This document shows positions 26,119-34,892 of a DNA stretch of 64,000 nucleotides, piece after piece. How positions within the stretch are numbered: position 1 is the first letter of the stretch; every line of letters begins with the position of its first letter. The DNA comes from Pseudomonas gingeri (GTDB taxonomy: Bacteria; Pseudomonadota; Gammaproteobacteria; Pseudomonadales; Pseudomonadaceae): assembly GCF_013386115.1 (NCBI RefSeq), contig NZ_JACAOR010000016.1:24114-88113 (forward strand). The letters are read 5' to 3'. The notes under the pieces are model-generated. The model was not told the origin of the DNA and made no database searches. It saw only the letters and a program-made list of their open reading frames with translations. Made by a program: the position numbers and the translations under genes.

Positions 26119-26742
26119 ATGCGTCTTATCCGCATGCTGTTGTTGCCGGTTCTGGCGTTGACCACCTTGTCGGCCCATGCCGACCAGAAGGATGTGGCGC
26201 GCCTGACACAGTTGCTCGAAAAGTCTCAGACCCTGACGGCGCGGTTCTCCCAGCTGACCCTGGATGGCAGCGGCACCCAGTTGCAGGAAACCGCCGGTGA
26301 GATGTCCCTGCAGCGCCCGGGCCTGTTCTACTGGCACACCGATGCGCCCCAGGAACAGACCATGATCTCCGATGGCCAGAAGGTCACCCTGTGGGACCCG
26401 GACCTGGAACAGGTGACCATCAAGAAGCTTGACCTGCGCCTGACCCAGACCCCGGCCCTGCTGTTGTCCGGTGATGTGTCGAAGATCAGCGAAAGCTTCG
26501 ATATCAGCGCCAAGGAAGCCGGCGGCGTGATCGACTTCATTCTCAAGCCGAAAACCAAGGACACTCTGTTCGACAGCCTGCGCCTGTCGTTCCGCAACGG
26601 CCTGGTCAATGACATGCAACTGATCGACAGCGTCGGCCAGCGCACCAACCTGCTGTTCACCGGGGTCAAGGCCAACGAGCCGATTGCGGCTTCCAAGTTC
26701 AAGTTCGACATCCCCAAGGGTGCTGACGTCATCCAGGAATAA
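26119..26742 (+). CDS. lolA: Outer-membrane lipoprotein carrier protein LolA
   Basis: LolA is a 207-residue periplasmic chaperone that ferries lipoproteins from LolCDE to LolB. The signal peptide is residues 1-21, ending SAHA. The mature protein shows the LolA pattern ARLTQLLEKSQTLTARFSQ and later GLFYWHTDAPQEQTMISDG. The ATG at 26119 has a GAGGA element just upstream. It lies between ftsK and rarA, the standard Pseudomonas order. Confidence 0.96.
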   Translation: MRLIRMLLLPVLALTTLSAHADQKDVARLTQLLEKSQTLTARFSQLTLDGSGTQLQETAGEMSLQRPGLFYWHTDAPQEQTMISDGQKVTLWDPDLEQVTIKKLDLRLTQTPALLLSGDVSKISESFDISAKEAGGVIDFILKPKTKDTLFDSLRLSFRNGLVNDMQLIDSVGQRTNLLFTGVKANEPIAASKFKFDIPKGADVIQE

Positions 26743-26761
26743 GAGGTTTCAAACGCAGCCC

Positions 26762-28087
26762 ATGGATCTGTTTAGCCGTGCCCCGATCGCTCAGCCCCTG
26801 GCCGCCCGTCTGCGGGCGACCAACCTGGATGAGTACGTCGGCCAGGAACACCTGCTGGCCCGGGGCAAGCCGTTGCGCGAAGCCCTGGAGCAGGGCGCGC
26901 TGCATTCGATGATCTTCTGGGGGCCGCCAGGGGTGGGCAAGACCACCCTGGCGCGGTTGCTGGCGGAAGTCTCGGATGCGCACTTCGAAACCGTGTCGGC
27001 GGTGTTGGCCGGGGTCAAGGAGATCCGCCAGGCGGTGGAAGTCGCCAAGCAGCAGGCCGGGCAGTACGGCAAGCGCACCATCCTGTTTGTCGACGAAGTC
27101 CATCGGTTCAACAAATCCCAGCAGGATGCCTTCCTGCCTTATGTCGAGGACGGCACGCTGATCTTTATCGGCGCCACCACCGAAAACCCGTCGTTCGAAC
27201 TCAACAACGCGCTGTTGTCCCGGGCCCGTGTCTATGTGCTCAAGAGCCTCGACGAAGCCGCCCTGAACAAGCTGGTGCAGCGGGCGCTGACGGAAGAACG
27301 TGGCTTGGGCAAGCGTCAGCTGAGCCTGGGCGACGAAGGTTTCAAGATGCTGTTGTCGGCGGCGGACGGCGATGGCCGGCGCCTGCTCAACCTGCTGGAA
27401 AATGCCTCCGACCTGGCCGAGGACGGCAGCGAGATCGGCGTCGAACTGCTGCAAAGCCTGCTGGGCGATACCCGGCGGCGTTTCGACAAGGGGGGCGAGG
27501 CCTTCTACGACCAGATTTCCGCCTTGCACAAATCGGTGCGCGGCTCCAACCCGGACGGCGCGCTGTACTGGTTCGCGCGGATGCTCGACGGCGGTTGCGA
27601 TCCGCTGTACCTGGCGCGGCGCGTGGTGCGCATGGCCAGCGAGGATATCGGCAATGCCGATCCGCGGGCGTTGAGCCTGTGCCTGGCGGCCTGGGATGTG
27701 CAGGAACGGCTCGGCAGCCCCGAAGGCGAGCTGGCGGTGGCCCAGGCCATTACCTATCTGGCCTGCGCGCCGAAAAGCAACGCGGTGTACATGGGCTTCA
27801 AGGCCGCCATGCGCAGCGCCGCCGAGCACGGTTCGCTGGAAGTGCCGCTGCACTTGCGCAATGCCCCGACCAAGCTGATGAAACAGCTGGGTTATGGTGA
27901 CGAGTACCGTTATGCCCATGACGAGCCCGACGCCTATGCGGCCGGCGAAGACTATTTTCCCGAAGAACTCGAACCGCAACCCTTCTACCAGCCGGTCCCG
28001 CGTGGCCTGGAACTGAAGATCGGCGAAAAGCTCAACCATCTTGCCGAGCTCGATCGCAAAAGCCCGAAACAACGGAGAAAGACTTGA
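26762..28087 (+). CDS. rarA: Replication-associated recombination protein A (AAA ATPase)
   Basis: This 441-residue clamp-loader-like AAA+ ATPase (RarA/MgsA) acts at stalled replication forks. Walker A GPPGVGKTTLARLLAE lies near residues 56-71, Walker B ILFVDEVHRFNKSQQD near 108, and sensor 1 in the ATTENPSFELN run. The start at 26762 follows lolA by 19 nt. The stop overlaps the TTG start of crcB by 4 nt. Confidence 0.96.
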   Translation: MDLFSRAPIAQPLAARLRATNLDEYVGQEHLLARGKPLREALEQGALHSMIFWGPPGVGKTTLARLLAEVSDAHFETVSAVLAGVKEIRQAVEVAKQQAGQYGKRTILFVDEVHRFNKSQQDAFLPYVEDGTLIFIGATTENPSFELNNALLSRARVYVLKSLDEAALNKLVQRALTEERGLGKRQLSLGDEGFKMLLSAADGDGRRLLNLLENASDLAEDGSEIGVELLQSLLGDTRRRFDKGGEAFYDQISALHKSVRGSNPDGALYWFARMLDGGCDPLYLARRVVRMASEDIGNADPRALSLCLAAWDVQERLGSPEGELAVAQAITYLACAPKSNAVYMGFKAAMRSAAEHGSLEVPLHLRNAPTKLMKQLGYGDEYRYAHDEPDAYAAGEDYFPEELEPQPFYQPVPRGLELKIGEKLNHLAELDRKSPKQRRKT

Positions 28088-28458
28088 TTCGTACCGTACT
28101 TGCCGTGTCCGTCGCCGGTATCGTCGGCACCCTGGTGCGCTTTGCCACGGGCAATCTGATCAACGCCAATTGGCCGAAGCACTTCTATACCGCGACGTTG
28201 GCCGTTAATATCGTGGGCTGCCTGGTGATTGGCGTGCTCTACGGCCTGTTTTTGCTGCGCCCCGAGGTCCCGGTTGAAATCCGCGCCGGCCTGATCGTGG
28301 GGTTTGTCGGCGGCCTGACCACATTTTCATCCTTTTCACTGGATACGGTGCGCCTGCTGGAAAGCGGGCAGGGCCTCCTGGCCCTGGGCTATGTGGCCCT
28401 CAGCGTATTCGGCGGGCTGCTCGCGACCTGGGCCGGCCTGTCCTTGACCAAACTCTGA
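28084..28458 (+). CDS. crcB: Fluoride efflux channel CrcB (Fluc)
   Basis: This 124-residue four-helix protein assembles as an antiparallel dimer and exports fluoride. The signature GGLTTFSSFSLD (near residues 76-87) contains the phenylalanine and threonine residues of the fluoride pathway, and NIVGCLVIG carries the conserved Asn. The likely start is a TTG at 28084 overlapping the rarA stop, with GGAG 8 nt upstream. No fluoride riboswitch is apparent because there is no leader. Confidence 0.93.
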   Translation: MIRTVLAVSVAGIVGTLVRFATGNLINANWPKHFYTATLAVNIVGCLVIGVLYGLFLLRPEVPVEIRAGLIVGFVGGLTTFSSFSLDTVRLLESGQGLLALGYVALSVFGGLLATWAGLSLTKL

Positions 28459-28474
28459 ATAACGAGAAACCGAC

Positions 28475-29755
28475 ATGCTCGATTCCAAACTGTTACGTAG
28501 CAACCTCCAGGACGTAGCGGATCGTCTGGCCTCCCGTGGCTTCAGCCTCGATGTTGCCCGCATCGAAGAGCTGGAAAGCCAGCGCAAGGTGGTGCAGACC
28601 CGCACCGAACAATTGCAGGCCGAGCGCAATGCGGTTTCCAAAAGTATCGGCCAGGCCAAGCAGCGCGGCGAAGACATCGCGCCGTTGATGGCCAGTGTCG
28701 AAACCATGGGCTCCGAGTTGAGCGAAGGCAAGGTGGCGCTGGATGCCATCCAGTCCGAGCTGGACCAGATCCTGCTGGGTATCCCGAACCTGCCCCACGA
28801 GTCCGTGCCGGTCGGCGCCGATGAGGACGGCAACGTCGAAGTGCGCCGCTGGGGCACGCCGACCGCCTTCGATTTCCCGATCCAGGACCACGTCGCTCTG
28901 GGCGAGAAGTTCGGCTGGCTGGATTTCGAAACCGCCGCCAAGCTGTCCGGTGCGCGTTTCGCCCTGCTGCGTGGGCCGATTGCTCGGCTGCACCGCGCAC
29001 TCGCGCAGTTCATGATCAACCTGCACACCAGCGAACACGGCTACGAAGAGGCCTACACGCCTTACCTGGTCCAGGCACCTGCGTTGCAGGGCACCGGCCA
29101 GTTGCCGAAGTTCGAGGAAGACCTGTTCAAGATCTCCCGCGAAGGCGAGGCCGATCTGTACCTGATCCCGACCGCCGAAGTGTCGCTGACCAATATCGTC
29201 TCCGGCGAGATCATCGATGCCAAACAACTGCCGTTGAAGTTCGTGGCGCACACGCCATGCTTCCGCAGCGAGGCCGGTGCTTCGGGCCGTGACACCCGCG
29301 GGATGATCCGCCAGCACCAGTTTGACAAGGTCGAGATGGTCCAGATCGTCGAGCCGTCGACCTCCATGCAAGCCCTGGAAAGCCTGACCGCCAACGCCGA
29401 GAAGGTCCTGCAACTGCTGGAGCTGCCTTACCGCGTCCTGGCCCTGTGCACCGGCGACATGGGCTTCAGTGCCGTGAAGACCTATGACCTGGAAGTGTGG
29501 GTGCCGAGCCAGGACAAATACCGCGAGATCTCGTCGTGCTCCAACTGCGGCGACTTCCAGGCCCGGCGCATGCAGGCGCGTTTCCGCAACCCGGAAACCG
29601 GCAAGCCCGAGCTGCTCCACACCCTGAACGGTTCCGGCCTGGCCGTGGGTCGCACACTGGTGGCCGTGCTGGAGAACTACCAGCAGGCTGACGGTTCGAT
29701 CCGTGTGCCTGAAGTGCTCAAGCCCTACATGGGCGGCCTCGAGGTCATCGGCTGA
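28475..29755 (+). CDS. serS: Seryl-tRNA synthetase
   Basis: SerS is a 426-residue class II synthetase that charges tRNA-Ser. The N-terminal coiled-coil tRNA-binding arm is residues about 25-105. Motif 2 is within FRSEAGASGRDTRGMIRQHQF, and motif 3 in LNGSGLAVGRTLVAVLENYQ. One of its substrates, tRNA-Ser(UGA), is encoded 6 kb away. The stop overlaps the cysG start in a TGATG. Confidence 0.98.
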   Translation: MLDSKLLRSNLQDVADRLASRGFSLDVARIEELESQRKVVQTRTEQLQAERNAVSKSIGQAKQRGEDIAPLMASVETMGSELSEGKVALDAIQSELDQILLGIPNLPHESVPVGADEDGNVEVRRWGTPTAFDFPIQDHVALGEKFGWLDFETAAKLSGARFALLRGPIARLHRALAQFMINLHTSEHGYEEAYTPYLVQAPALQGTGQLPKFEEDLFKISREGEADLYLIPTAEVSLTNIVSGEIIDAKQLPLKFVAHTPCFRSEAGASGRDTRGMIRQHQFDKVEMVQIVEPSTSMQALESLTANAEKVLQLLELPYRVLALCTGDMGFSAVKTYDLEVWVPSQDKYREISSCSNCGDFQARRMQARFRNPETGKPELLHTLNGSGLAVGRTLVAVLENYQQADGSIRVPEVLKPYMGGLEVIG

Positions 29756-31149
29756 TGGAGTTCCTGCCGCTGTTTCACAACCTGCGCGGCAGCCGTGTGC
29801 TGGTCGTCGGCGGCGGGGAGATTGCCTTGCGCAAGTCCCGCCTGCTGGCCGATGCCGGCGCGCTGCTGCGGGTGGTCGCTCCCGAGATCGAGAGCCAGTT
29901 GAGTGAGTTGATCAGTGGCAGTGGCGGCGAAATGCTGCTGCGTGGTTATGGCGAATCCGACCTGGACGGTTGTGTGCTGATCATTGCCGCCACCGACGAC
30001 GAGTCGCTCAATGCCCAGGTCTCCGCCGACGCCCATCGGCGTTGCGTGCCAGTCAATGTGGTGGATGCGCCGGCCTTGTGCAGCGTGATCTTCCCGGCCA
30101 TTGTCGACCGTTCGCCACTGGTGATCGCGGTGTCCAGCGGCGGCGATGCGCCGGTGCTGGCGCGGTTGATCCGGGCCAAGATGGAAACCTGGATTCCTTC
30201 GACCTATGGCCAGCTGGCCGGGTTGGCGGCGCGTTTCCGGACCCAGGTGAAAACCCTGTTTCCCGGCGTGCAGCAACGCCGCGCATTCTGGGAAGACGTG
30301 TTCCAGGGGCCGATTGCCGACCGGCAGTTGGCCGGGCAGGGTGCCGAGGCCGAGCGCCTGTTGCTGGAGAAGATCAATGGCGCGGCCCCCAATGCGCCAG
30401 GCGAAGTGTATCTGGTGGGCGCGGGGCCGGGTGATCCCGACCTGTTGACCTTCCGCGCGCTGCGCCTGATGCAGCAGGCTGACGTGGTGCTCTACGACCG
30501 CCTTGTCGCCCCGGCGATTCTCGAGCTGTGCCGGCGTGATGCCGACCGTATCTATGTCGGCAAGCGTCGCGCCGATCATGCCGTGCCCCAGGACCAGATC
30601 AACCAGCAACTGGTGGATCTGGCGAAGCAGGGCAAGCGGGTGCTGCGTCTGAAGGGCGGTGATCCGTTCATCTTCGGGCGCGGCGGCGAAGAGATCGAGG
30701 AACTGGCGGCTCACGGCATTCCTTTCCAGGTGGTGCCAGGGATCACGGCGGCCAGCGGTTGCTCGGCCTATGCCGGAATTCCGCTGACGCACCGCGACTA
30801 TGCGCAGTCCGTGCGCTTTGTCACCGGTCACCTGAAGGATGGCAGCACCGACCTGCCGTGGGTCGACCTGGTGGCACCGGCACAGACCCTGGTGTTCTAC
30901 ATGGGCCTGGTGGGGTTACCGATCATCTGCGAACAGCTGATCAAGCATGGTCGTTCGGCGGACACGCCGGCGGCCCTGATCCAGCAGGGCACCACGTCGA
31001 ATCAGCGGGTATTCACCGGCACGCTGGCCAATCTGCCGCAACTGGTGGCGGAGCATGAAGTCCATGCCCCGACGCTGGTGATTGTCGGAGAAGTGGTTCA
31101 GTTGCGCGAGAAACTGGCCTGGTTCGAAGGTGCGCAATCGCAGGTGTGA
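29755..31149 (+). CDS. cysG: Siroheme synthase (multifunctional CysG)
   Basis: This 464-residue fusion makes siroheme for sulfite and nitrite reductases. The N-terminal dehydrogenase/ferrochelatase module has the NAD motif VVGGGEIALRKSRLL (residues about 17-31). The C-terminal uroporphyrinogen-III methyltransferase starts near residue 215 with VYLVGAGPGDPDLLTFRAL and contains LRLKGGDPFIFGRGGEE and VVPGITAASGCSAYAGIPLTHR. The start overlaps the serS stop by 1 nt. A REP cluster follows the gene. Confidence 0.97.
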   Translation: MEFLPLFHNLRGSRVLVVGGGEIALRKSRLLADAGALLRVVAPEIESQLSELISGSGGEMLLRGYGESDLDGCVLIIAATDDESLNAQVSADAHRRCVPVNVVDAPALCSVIFPAIVDRSPLVIAVSSGGDAPVLARLIRAKMETWIPSTYGQLAGLAARFRTQVKTLFPGVQQRRAFWEDVFQGPIADRQLAGQGAEAERLLLEKINGAAPNAPGEVYLVGAGPGDPDLLTFRALRLMQQADVVLYDRLVAPAILELCRRDADRIYVGKRRADHAVPQDQINQQLVDLAKQGKRVLRLKGGDPFIFGRGGEEIEELAAHGIPFQVVPGITAASGCSAYAGIPLTHRDYAQSVRFVTGHLKDGSTDLPWVDLVAPAQTLVFYMGLVGLPIICEQLIKHGRSADTPAALIQQGTTSNQRVFTGTLANLPQLVAEHEVHAPTLVIVGEVVQLREKLAWFEGAQSQV

Positions 31150-31177
31150 CACCGATTTACGATTGATGCCAATCCCA

Positions 31178-31289
31178 ACTGTGGGAGCCAGGCTCGACGA
31201 CATCTGCAGCGAACACCGCTCCAATGTGGGAGCTGGCTTGCCGGCGATGGGCCCTTGAGGACGCCATCGCCGGCAAGCCAGCTCCCACA
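31178..31289. repeat. REP cluster with a perfect 26-bp inverted pair
   Basis: A forward unit (31225-31250, beginning TGTGGGAGCTGGCTTGCC) and its exact reverse complement (31264-31289) flank 13 nt, forming a perfect 26-bp-arm cruciform. A partial extra unit GTGGGAGCCAGGCTCG lies at 31181-31196. It is placed between the convergent ends of cysG and the glutathionyl-hydroquinone reductase gene. Confidence 0.9.
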
Positions 31290-31308
31290 GGTTTTCGCGT
31301 TGCGTCCG

Positions 31309-32307
31309 TCAGATTTTCCATACCCCACGCCCCGGCAACCGCCCGCGATCATGCGCGGCCATAAAGTCCTGCCGCGGTCCCTTGGGCACAATCCCCGTGG
31401 GATTGATAGTGCGATGACTGGCGTAGTAGTGCCCCTTGATATGGGCAAAGTCCACCGTCCCGGCCACCCCCGGCCACTGATACAGCTCGCGCAGCCAGTT
31501 CGACAGGTTCGGATAGTCGGCAATGCGCCGCAGATTGCATTTGAAGTGCCCGTGGTAGACCGCATCGAAACGAATCAGCGTGGTGAACAGGCGCACATCG
31601 GCCTCGGTCAGGTACTCGCCCGCCAGGTAACGGTGTTCCGCCAGATGCCGTTCCAGATGGTCGAGCTCGGCAAACACATCGTCGAACGCGGTTTCGTAGG
31701 CCTCCTGTGAGGTCGCGAAGCCGGCCCGGTAGACGCCGTTGTTCACCGCCGGGTAGATCCGTTCGTTCCAGCTGTCGATCAACCCGCGCAAGGTTTCGGG
31801 GTAGAAGTCCAGCCGGTTGCCGGTCAGCCCGTCGAACGCGCTGTTGAACATGCGGATGATCTCCGCCGACTCGTTGCTGACGATGCGCTGCAGCTTTTTG
31901 TCCCACAGCACCGGCACGGTCACGCGTCCGGTGTAGTCGGCGGTGTCAGCGGTATAGCGCTGGTGCATGAAGGTAAGGTTGTCGAGTTGATCGCCGCTGG
32001 AGCCATGCTCCCGGTCGAAGGTCCAGCCGTTTTCCAGCATCAGCCAACTGACCACCGAGACGCCGACCAGCGCTTCCAGGCCCTTGAGCTTGCGCAGGAT
32101 CAGGGTGCGATGGGCCCAGGGGCAGGCCAGGGAGACATACAGGTGATAGCGCCCGGCCTCGGCGGCAAAACCGCCTTCGCCACTGGGGCCCGGTTTGCCG
32201 TCGGCGGTGACCCAGTGACGGCGTTGCGCCTGTTCGCGCTGGAAGGCGCCGTCCTTGCTGCTTTCATACCACTGGTCATGCCAGCGGCCTTCGATCAAGA
32301 GACCCAT
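31309..32307 (-). CDS. Glutathionyl-hydroquinone reductase (GST family)
   Basis: This 332-residue glutathione transferase of the Xi class (YqjG/ECM4/PcpF family) reduces glutathionyl-hydroquinones. The catalytic Cys62 lies in SLACPWAHRT, the family signature. The C-terminal helical domain has the conserved YLTEADVRLFTTLIRFDAVY and the HFKCNLRRI segment. The ATG at 32307 is well placed with GGAGTTTC upstream on the minus strand. Substrate range is not predictable, but quinone detoxification is the family role. Confidence 0.92.
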   Translation of the reverse strand: MGLLIEGRWHDQWYESSKDGAFQREQAQRRHWVTADGKPGPSGEGGFAAEAGRYHLYVSLACPWAHRTLILRKLKGLEALVGVSVVSWLMLENGWTFDREHGSSGDQLDNLTFMHQRYTADTADYTGRVTVPVLWDKKLQRIVSNESAEIIRMFNSAFDGLTGNRLDFYPETLRGLIDSWNERIYPAVNNGVYRAGFATSQEAYETAFDDVFAELDHLERHLAEHRYLAGEYLTEADVRLFTTLIRFDAVYHGHFKCNLRRIADYPNLSNWLRELYQWPGVAGTVDFAHIKGHYYASHRTINPTGIVPKGPRQDFMAAHDRGRLPGRGVWKI

Positions 32308-32395
32308 CGGAAACTCCTCGGCAGATGTGCGTTGGAGTCCAGTCTAAAGTGATTCGTTCGAAGAAATAGCGCAAATCCCCGGGGTGAATGATCGA

Positions 32396-33397
32396 CTAAA
32401 TCGATCTATTGCGGGCATCCCAGTACCGTCGCGCCTGTTCGAAGGCTTGTTCGCGAGGCAGGCCAAGGCCGCGCAGGGCCAGGGCCATGGTCGACAGCAG
32501 GGCCAGTTGCGGATAGCTGTCTTCGACGTCGCCACGCCATAGCGCCTTGAGGTGCTCGGGTTCCAGCGTCGCCGGTTTGACATGGCGCTGCTCGGACAGG
32601 GCGGGCCATTCTTCATCCCAGCTTTCGCCGTTGGCCGTCCCGTAGAGATGGCTGGGGCTGTCGGGATTGACCTCGATCTCACCACCATCGCCTTTGATCA
32701 CAATGGCCGTATCGCCCAGCAGGCCACTGGCATCGCGATGCACGGCCTGGTAGCCGGGGTGGAAGATGCTTTGCAGGCCGCAGCGGGCGCCCAGCGGATT
32801 GAGAATGCGCGCCAGGGAGTGGATCGGTGAGCGCAGGCCCAGGGTATTGCGCAGGTCGATCATCCGCTGCAATTGCGGCGCCCAGTCACCCAGGGGAAAA
32901 AAGGCGATATTGCCGCTGGCCAGGGCCTGTTCGACGGACTGCCAGTCGCGGCACAATGGAATCTGCAGGGTGTCCAGCAAGTGCTCGGTGTACAGCCGGC
33001 CCGCGGTATGGGCGCCGCCGCCGTGCATGAGGATCTTCACGCCGTTCTGGGCCAGGCACTTGGCGGCTAGCAGATACCAGGGCAGGTGGCGCTTCTTGCC
33101 GGCGTAGGTCGGCCAGTCCAGGTCGATCGGCAGGGCCGGCGCATTGAGTCGCTCGCGCAGGGCCTCGGTGAAACCGGCCAGTTCCTCCGGGCTTTCTTCC
33201 TTGTGGCGCAGCAGCATCAGGAAGGCGCCGAGCTGGGTGTCCTCGACCTTCTCGTCGAGCAGCATGCCCATGGCTTCGCGGGCTTCCTCGCGGGTCAGGT
33301 TGCGGGCGCCGCGCTTGCCCTTGCCGAGAATTCGCACGAAGGACGCAAACGGGTGTTCGGCGGGCGTTTCGGTGATCAGGGGAGCAGGATTGGTCAT
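32396..33397 (-). CDS. ybiB: YbiB-like (TrpD2) nucleic-acid-binding glycosyltransferase-family protein
   Basis: This 333-residue homolog of anthranilate phosphoribosyltransferase belongs to the YbiB/TrpD2 branch, which in E. coli binds DNA and RNA and has no TrpD activity. It has the N-terminal helical domain (residues about 15-85, EAREAMGMLLDEKVEDTQLGAF) and the TrpD-like VKILMHGGGAHT and NPLGARCGLQSIFHPGY segments. The ATG at 33397 overlaps the tusE stop by 4 nt, tying it to the sulfur-relay operon. Confidence 0.88.
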   Translation of the reverse strand: MTNPAPLITETPAEHPFASFVRILGKGKRGARNLTREEAREAMGMLLDEKVEDTQLGAFLMLLRHKEESPEELAGFTEALRERLNAPALPIDLDWPTYAGKKRHLPWYLLAAKCLAQNGVKILMHGGGAHTAGRLYTEHLLDTLQIPLCRDWQSVEQALASGNIAFFPLGDWAPQLQRMIDLRNTLGLRSPIHSLARILNPLGARCGLQSIFHPGYQAVHRDASGLLGDTAIVIKGDGGEIEVNPDSPSHLYGTANGESWDEEWPALSEQRHVKPATLEPEHLKALWRGDVEDSYPQLALLSTMALALRGLGLPREQAFEQARRYWDARNRSI

Positions 33398-33729
33398 AGA
33401 CAATTCGTCGGCTTGGGCAGGCCCGCCAGCTTGGCGGCGAGTTTGGCGGGAGTGCCGTTGAACAGGCGGTTGAGGTGCAGGCTGTTGCCTTTTTCGGCAC
33501 CCAGTTTCAAGGCGGTGTACTTGATCAGTGGGCGCGTGGCCGGCGATAGGTCGAACTCCTGGTAGAAACCGCGCAGCAATTCGAGAATCTCCCAGTGCTC
33601 GGCGCTCAGCTCGATGGTTTCCCGGGCGGCGAGGGCGCTGGCGACCTCGGGCGACCAATCGCTCAGCTCCACCAGGTAGCCGTCCTTGTCCAGGGCGATG
33701 TCCTGGCCGTTCACAGTCAGGGTGTTCAT
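33394..33729 (-). CDS. tusE: Sulfurtransferase TusE (DsrC family)
   Basis: TusE is a 111-residue sulfur carrier that takes persulfide sulfur from TusBCD and hands it to MnmA for 2-thiouridine synthesis. The C-terminal penultimate cysteine (PKPTNCL) is the sulfur-carrying residue of the DsrC/TusE family. DKDGYLVELSDWSPEVA and RPLIKYTALKLG are typical. The start at 33729 overlaps the tusB stop by 4 nt. Confidence 0.95.
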   Translation of the reverse strand: MNTLTVNGQDIALDKDGYLVELSDWSPEVASALAARETIELSAEHWEILELLRGFYQEFDLSPATRPLIKYTALKLGAEKGNSLHLNRLFNGTPAKLAAKLAGLPKPTNCL

Positions 33730-34025
33730 AGCCAGGTATTGACCTTGTCGTAGCGGACCGACAGCTCGACGAACCCCGGATAGTCCACGCGCGTCGCCCA
33801 GTCCGGGCATTCCAGGCCGCGGGCCAGCAGGTCTTCGTCGAGCGCGAACAGGCGCAGCTCGGCGGCACGTTCTTCCAGGGCTTCGAGCGGCAGGCTGCGC
33901 GGTTGCAAGGCGTAGACCGCGTCACCAGTGAGCAACAGCGCATCTTCGCTACCCAGCAGGCGCAGGCAACTGCCCAGGCGGCTGTCGGTAAACGGGGAGT
34001 GAGACAACACATGCAAGGTCGACAT
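33726..34025 (-). CDS. tusB: Sulfurtransferase complex subunit TusB (DsrH)
   Basis: This is the 99-residue smallest subunit of the TusBCD hexamer. It starts MSTLHVLSHSPF, with the family run LLLTGDAVYALQ near residue 31. The start overlaps the tusC stop by one base and the stop overlaps tusE. No catalytic cysteine is expected in the central position for TusB. Assignment rests on the family pattern and the complete tusDCBE order. Confidence 0.92.
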   Translation of the reverse strand: MSTLHVLSHSPFTDSRLGSCLRLLGSEDALLLTGDAVYALQPRSLPLEALEERAAELRLFALDEDLLARGLECPDWATRVDYPGFVELSVRYDKVNTWL

Positions 34026-34387
34026 CAGAGCGTGATCACCTGGTCATAACGATTAACGAGGGCGACGATTTCTTCGGCCGTGAGCAGGCTCAGGTCCTCG
34101 CCGGCGACCTGGCTGGCAAAGAGCCCCCGGTCGGCCAGGCTGTCGCGACAGGCGTACAGGTCTTCGACGCCGAACAGTGACAGCGCCTGGAGGTTGGCGG
34201 TCAGGTCTTTCTGCTGCAGGGCCTTGGCGTTCTGCCCGGACGTCAGCTGGAACACCCCGTCATCCATGAACAGCAGGCCGATGGGCAGGTCGAAGGCGCC
34301 ACCGGCCAGCACGATATCCAGTGCCTCGCGGGCGCCCGGCCCGGACCACGGTGCCTGACGGCTGATAATCAACAGGGACTTGGGCAT
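34025..34387 (-). CDS. tusC: Sulfurtransferase complex subunit TusC (DsrF)
   Basis: This is the 120-residue DsrE/F-fold subunit of TusBCD. It begins MPKSLLIISRQAPWSG and has FDLPIGLLFMDDGVFQL, the DsrF signature. The start lies 1 nt after the tusD stop. It supports the sulfur relay and has no known separate activity. Confidence 0.93.
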   Translation of the reverse strand: MPKSLLIISRQAPWSGPGAREALDIVLAGGAFDLPIGLLFMDDGVFQLTSGQNAKALQQKDLTANLQALSLFGVEDLYACRDSLADRGLFASQVAGEDLSLLTAEEIVALVNRYDQVITL

Positions 34388-34388
34388 T

Positions 34389-34781
34389 TCAAGGCCCTCC
34401 GAAACAGATCAGTCGGTCGGCGGCCTGCACGGCATCGTGCAATTGCCCCAGCCCGGAGAGCTCCCAGGGGCCGCCCAGGTTCACCGCCGCGCGTTGGTAG
34501 CGTTGGGCTTCTTCACTGTTGAGTACGCCACGTCGCAGCGCCGCGGCGATGCAGACCACACCGTCGAGCTGGTGCTCACTGACGAAGGCAGCCCAGTCTT
34601 GCGGCAGGTCCTGTTCGTCCTGGGGGGTGACCACATTGCTCGACGCGCTGTGCACGCCATCCTGGTAAAAGAACAGCCGCACAATCTCATGTCCACCAGC
34701 GAGCACTGCCTGGGCGAACAGCAGGGCGCGGCGGGAGGAGGGCGCGTGGGGCGCGGAAAACAGCGCAATGGCAAACTTCAT
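34389..34781 (-). CDS. tusD: Sulfurtransferase complex subunit TusD (DsrE)
   Basis: TusD is the 130-residue catalytic subunit of TusBCD that receives sulfur from TusA. MKFAIALFSAPHAP and GHEIVRLFFYQDGVHSAS are DsrE-family motifs. The sulfur-carrying cysteine in this family lies in the loop occupied here by DGVVCIAAALRRGV. The ATG at 34781 is the standard start; an earlier in-frame start at 34811 is unlikely. It is the first gene of a five-gene leftward operon. Confidence 0.93.
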   Translation of the reverse strand: MKFAIALFSAPHAPSSRRALLFAQAVLAGGHEIVRLFFYQDGVHSASSNVVTPQDEQDLPQDWAAFVSEHQLDGVVCIAAALRRGVLNSEEAQRYQRAAVNLGGPWELSGLGQLHDAVQAADRLICFGGP

Positions 34782-34851
34782 GGGGGACTCTGTCAGCAAA
34801 TCTGCCGTCATGATAAGGCCAGAAACGCCAGGAAGCTAAATCGCCGACAAC

Positions 34852-34877
34852 AAAAAGCCCGCCGAAGCGGGCTTTTT
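34852..34877. terminator. Bidirectional terminator between tusD and the BI-1 family gene
   Basis: Arms AAAAAGCCCGC (34852-34862) and GCGGGCTTTTT (34867-34877) close on CGAA. The A/T runs at both ends let it work on either strand. It ends the leftward Bax-inhibitor family gene before the tus promoter. Confidence 0.9.
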
Positions 34878-34892
34878 GTCTGAGCGGTGCGA

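Noticed and set aside
28084..28458. A fluoride riboswitch for crcB
   Set aside because: crcB overlaps rarA and has no leader in which an aptamer could fold.
31225..31289. A CRISPR-like repeat
   Set aside because: There are only two units, they are inverted rather than direct, and they match Pseudomonas REP elements; no CRISPR array or cas gene is present in the window.
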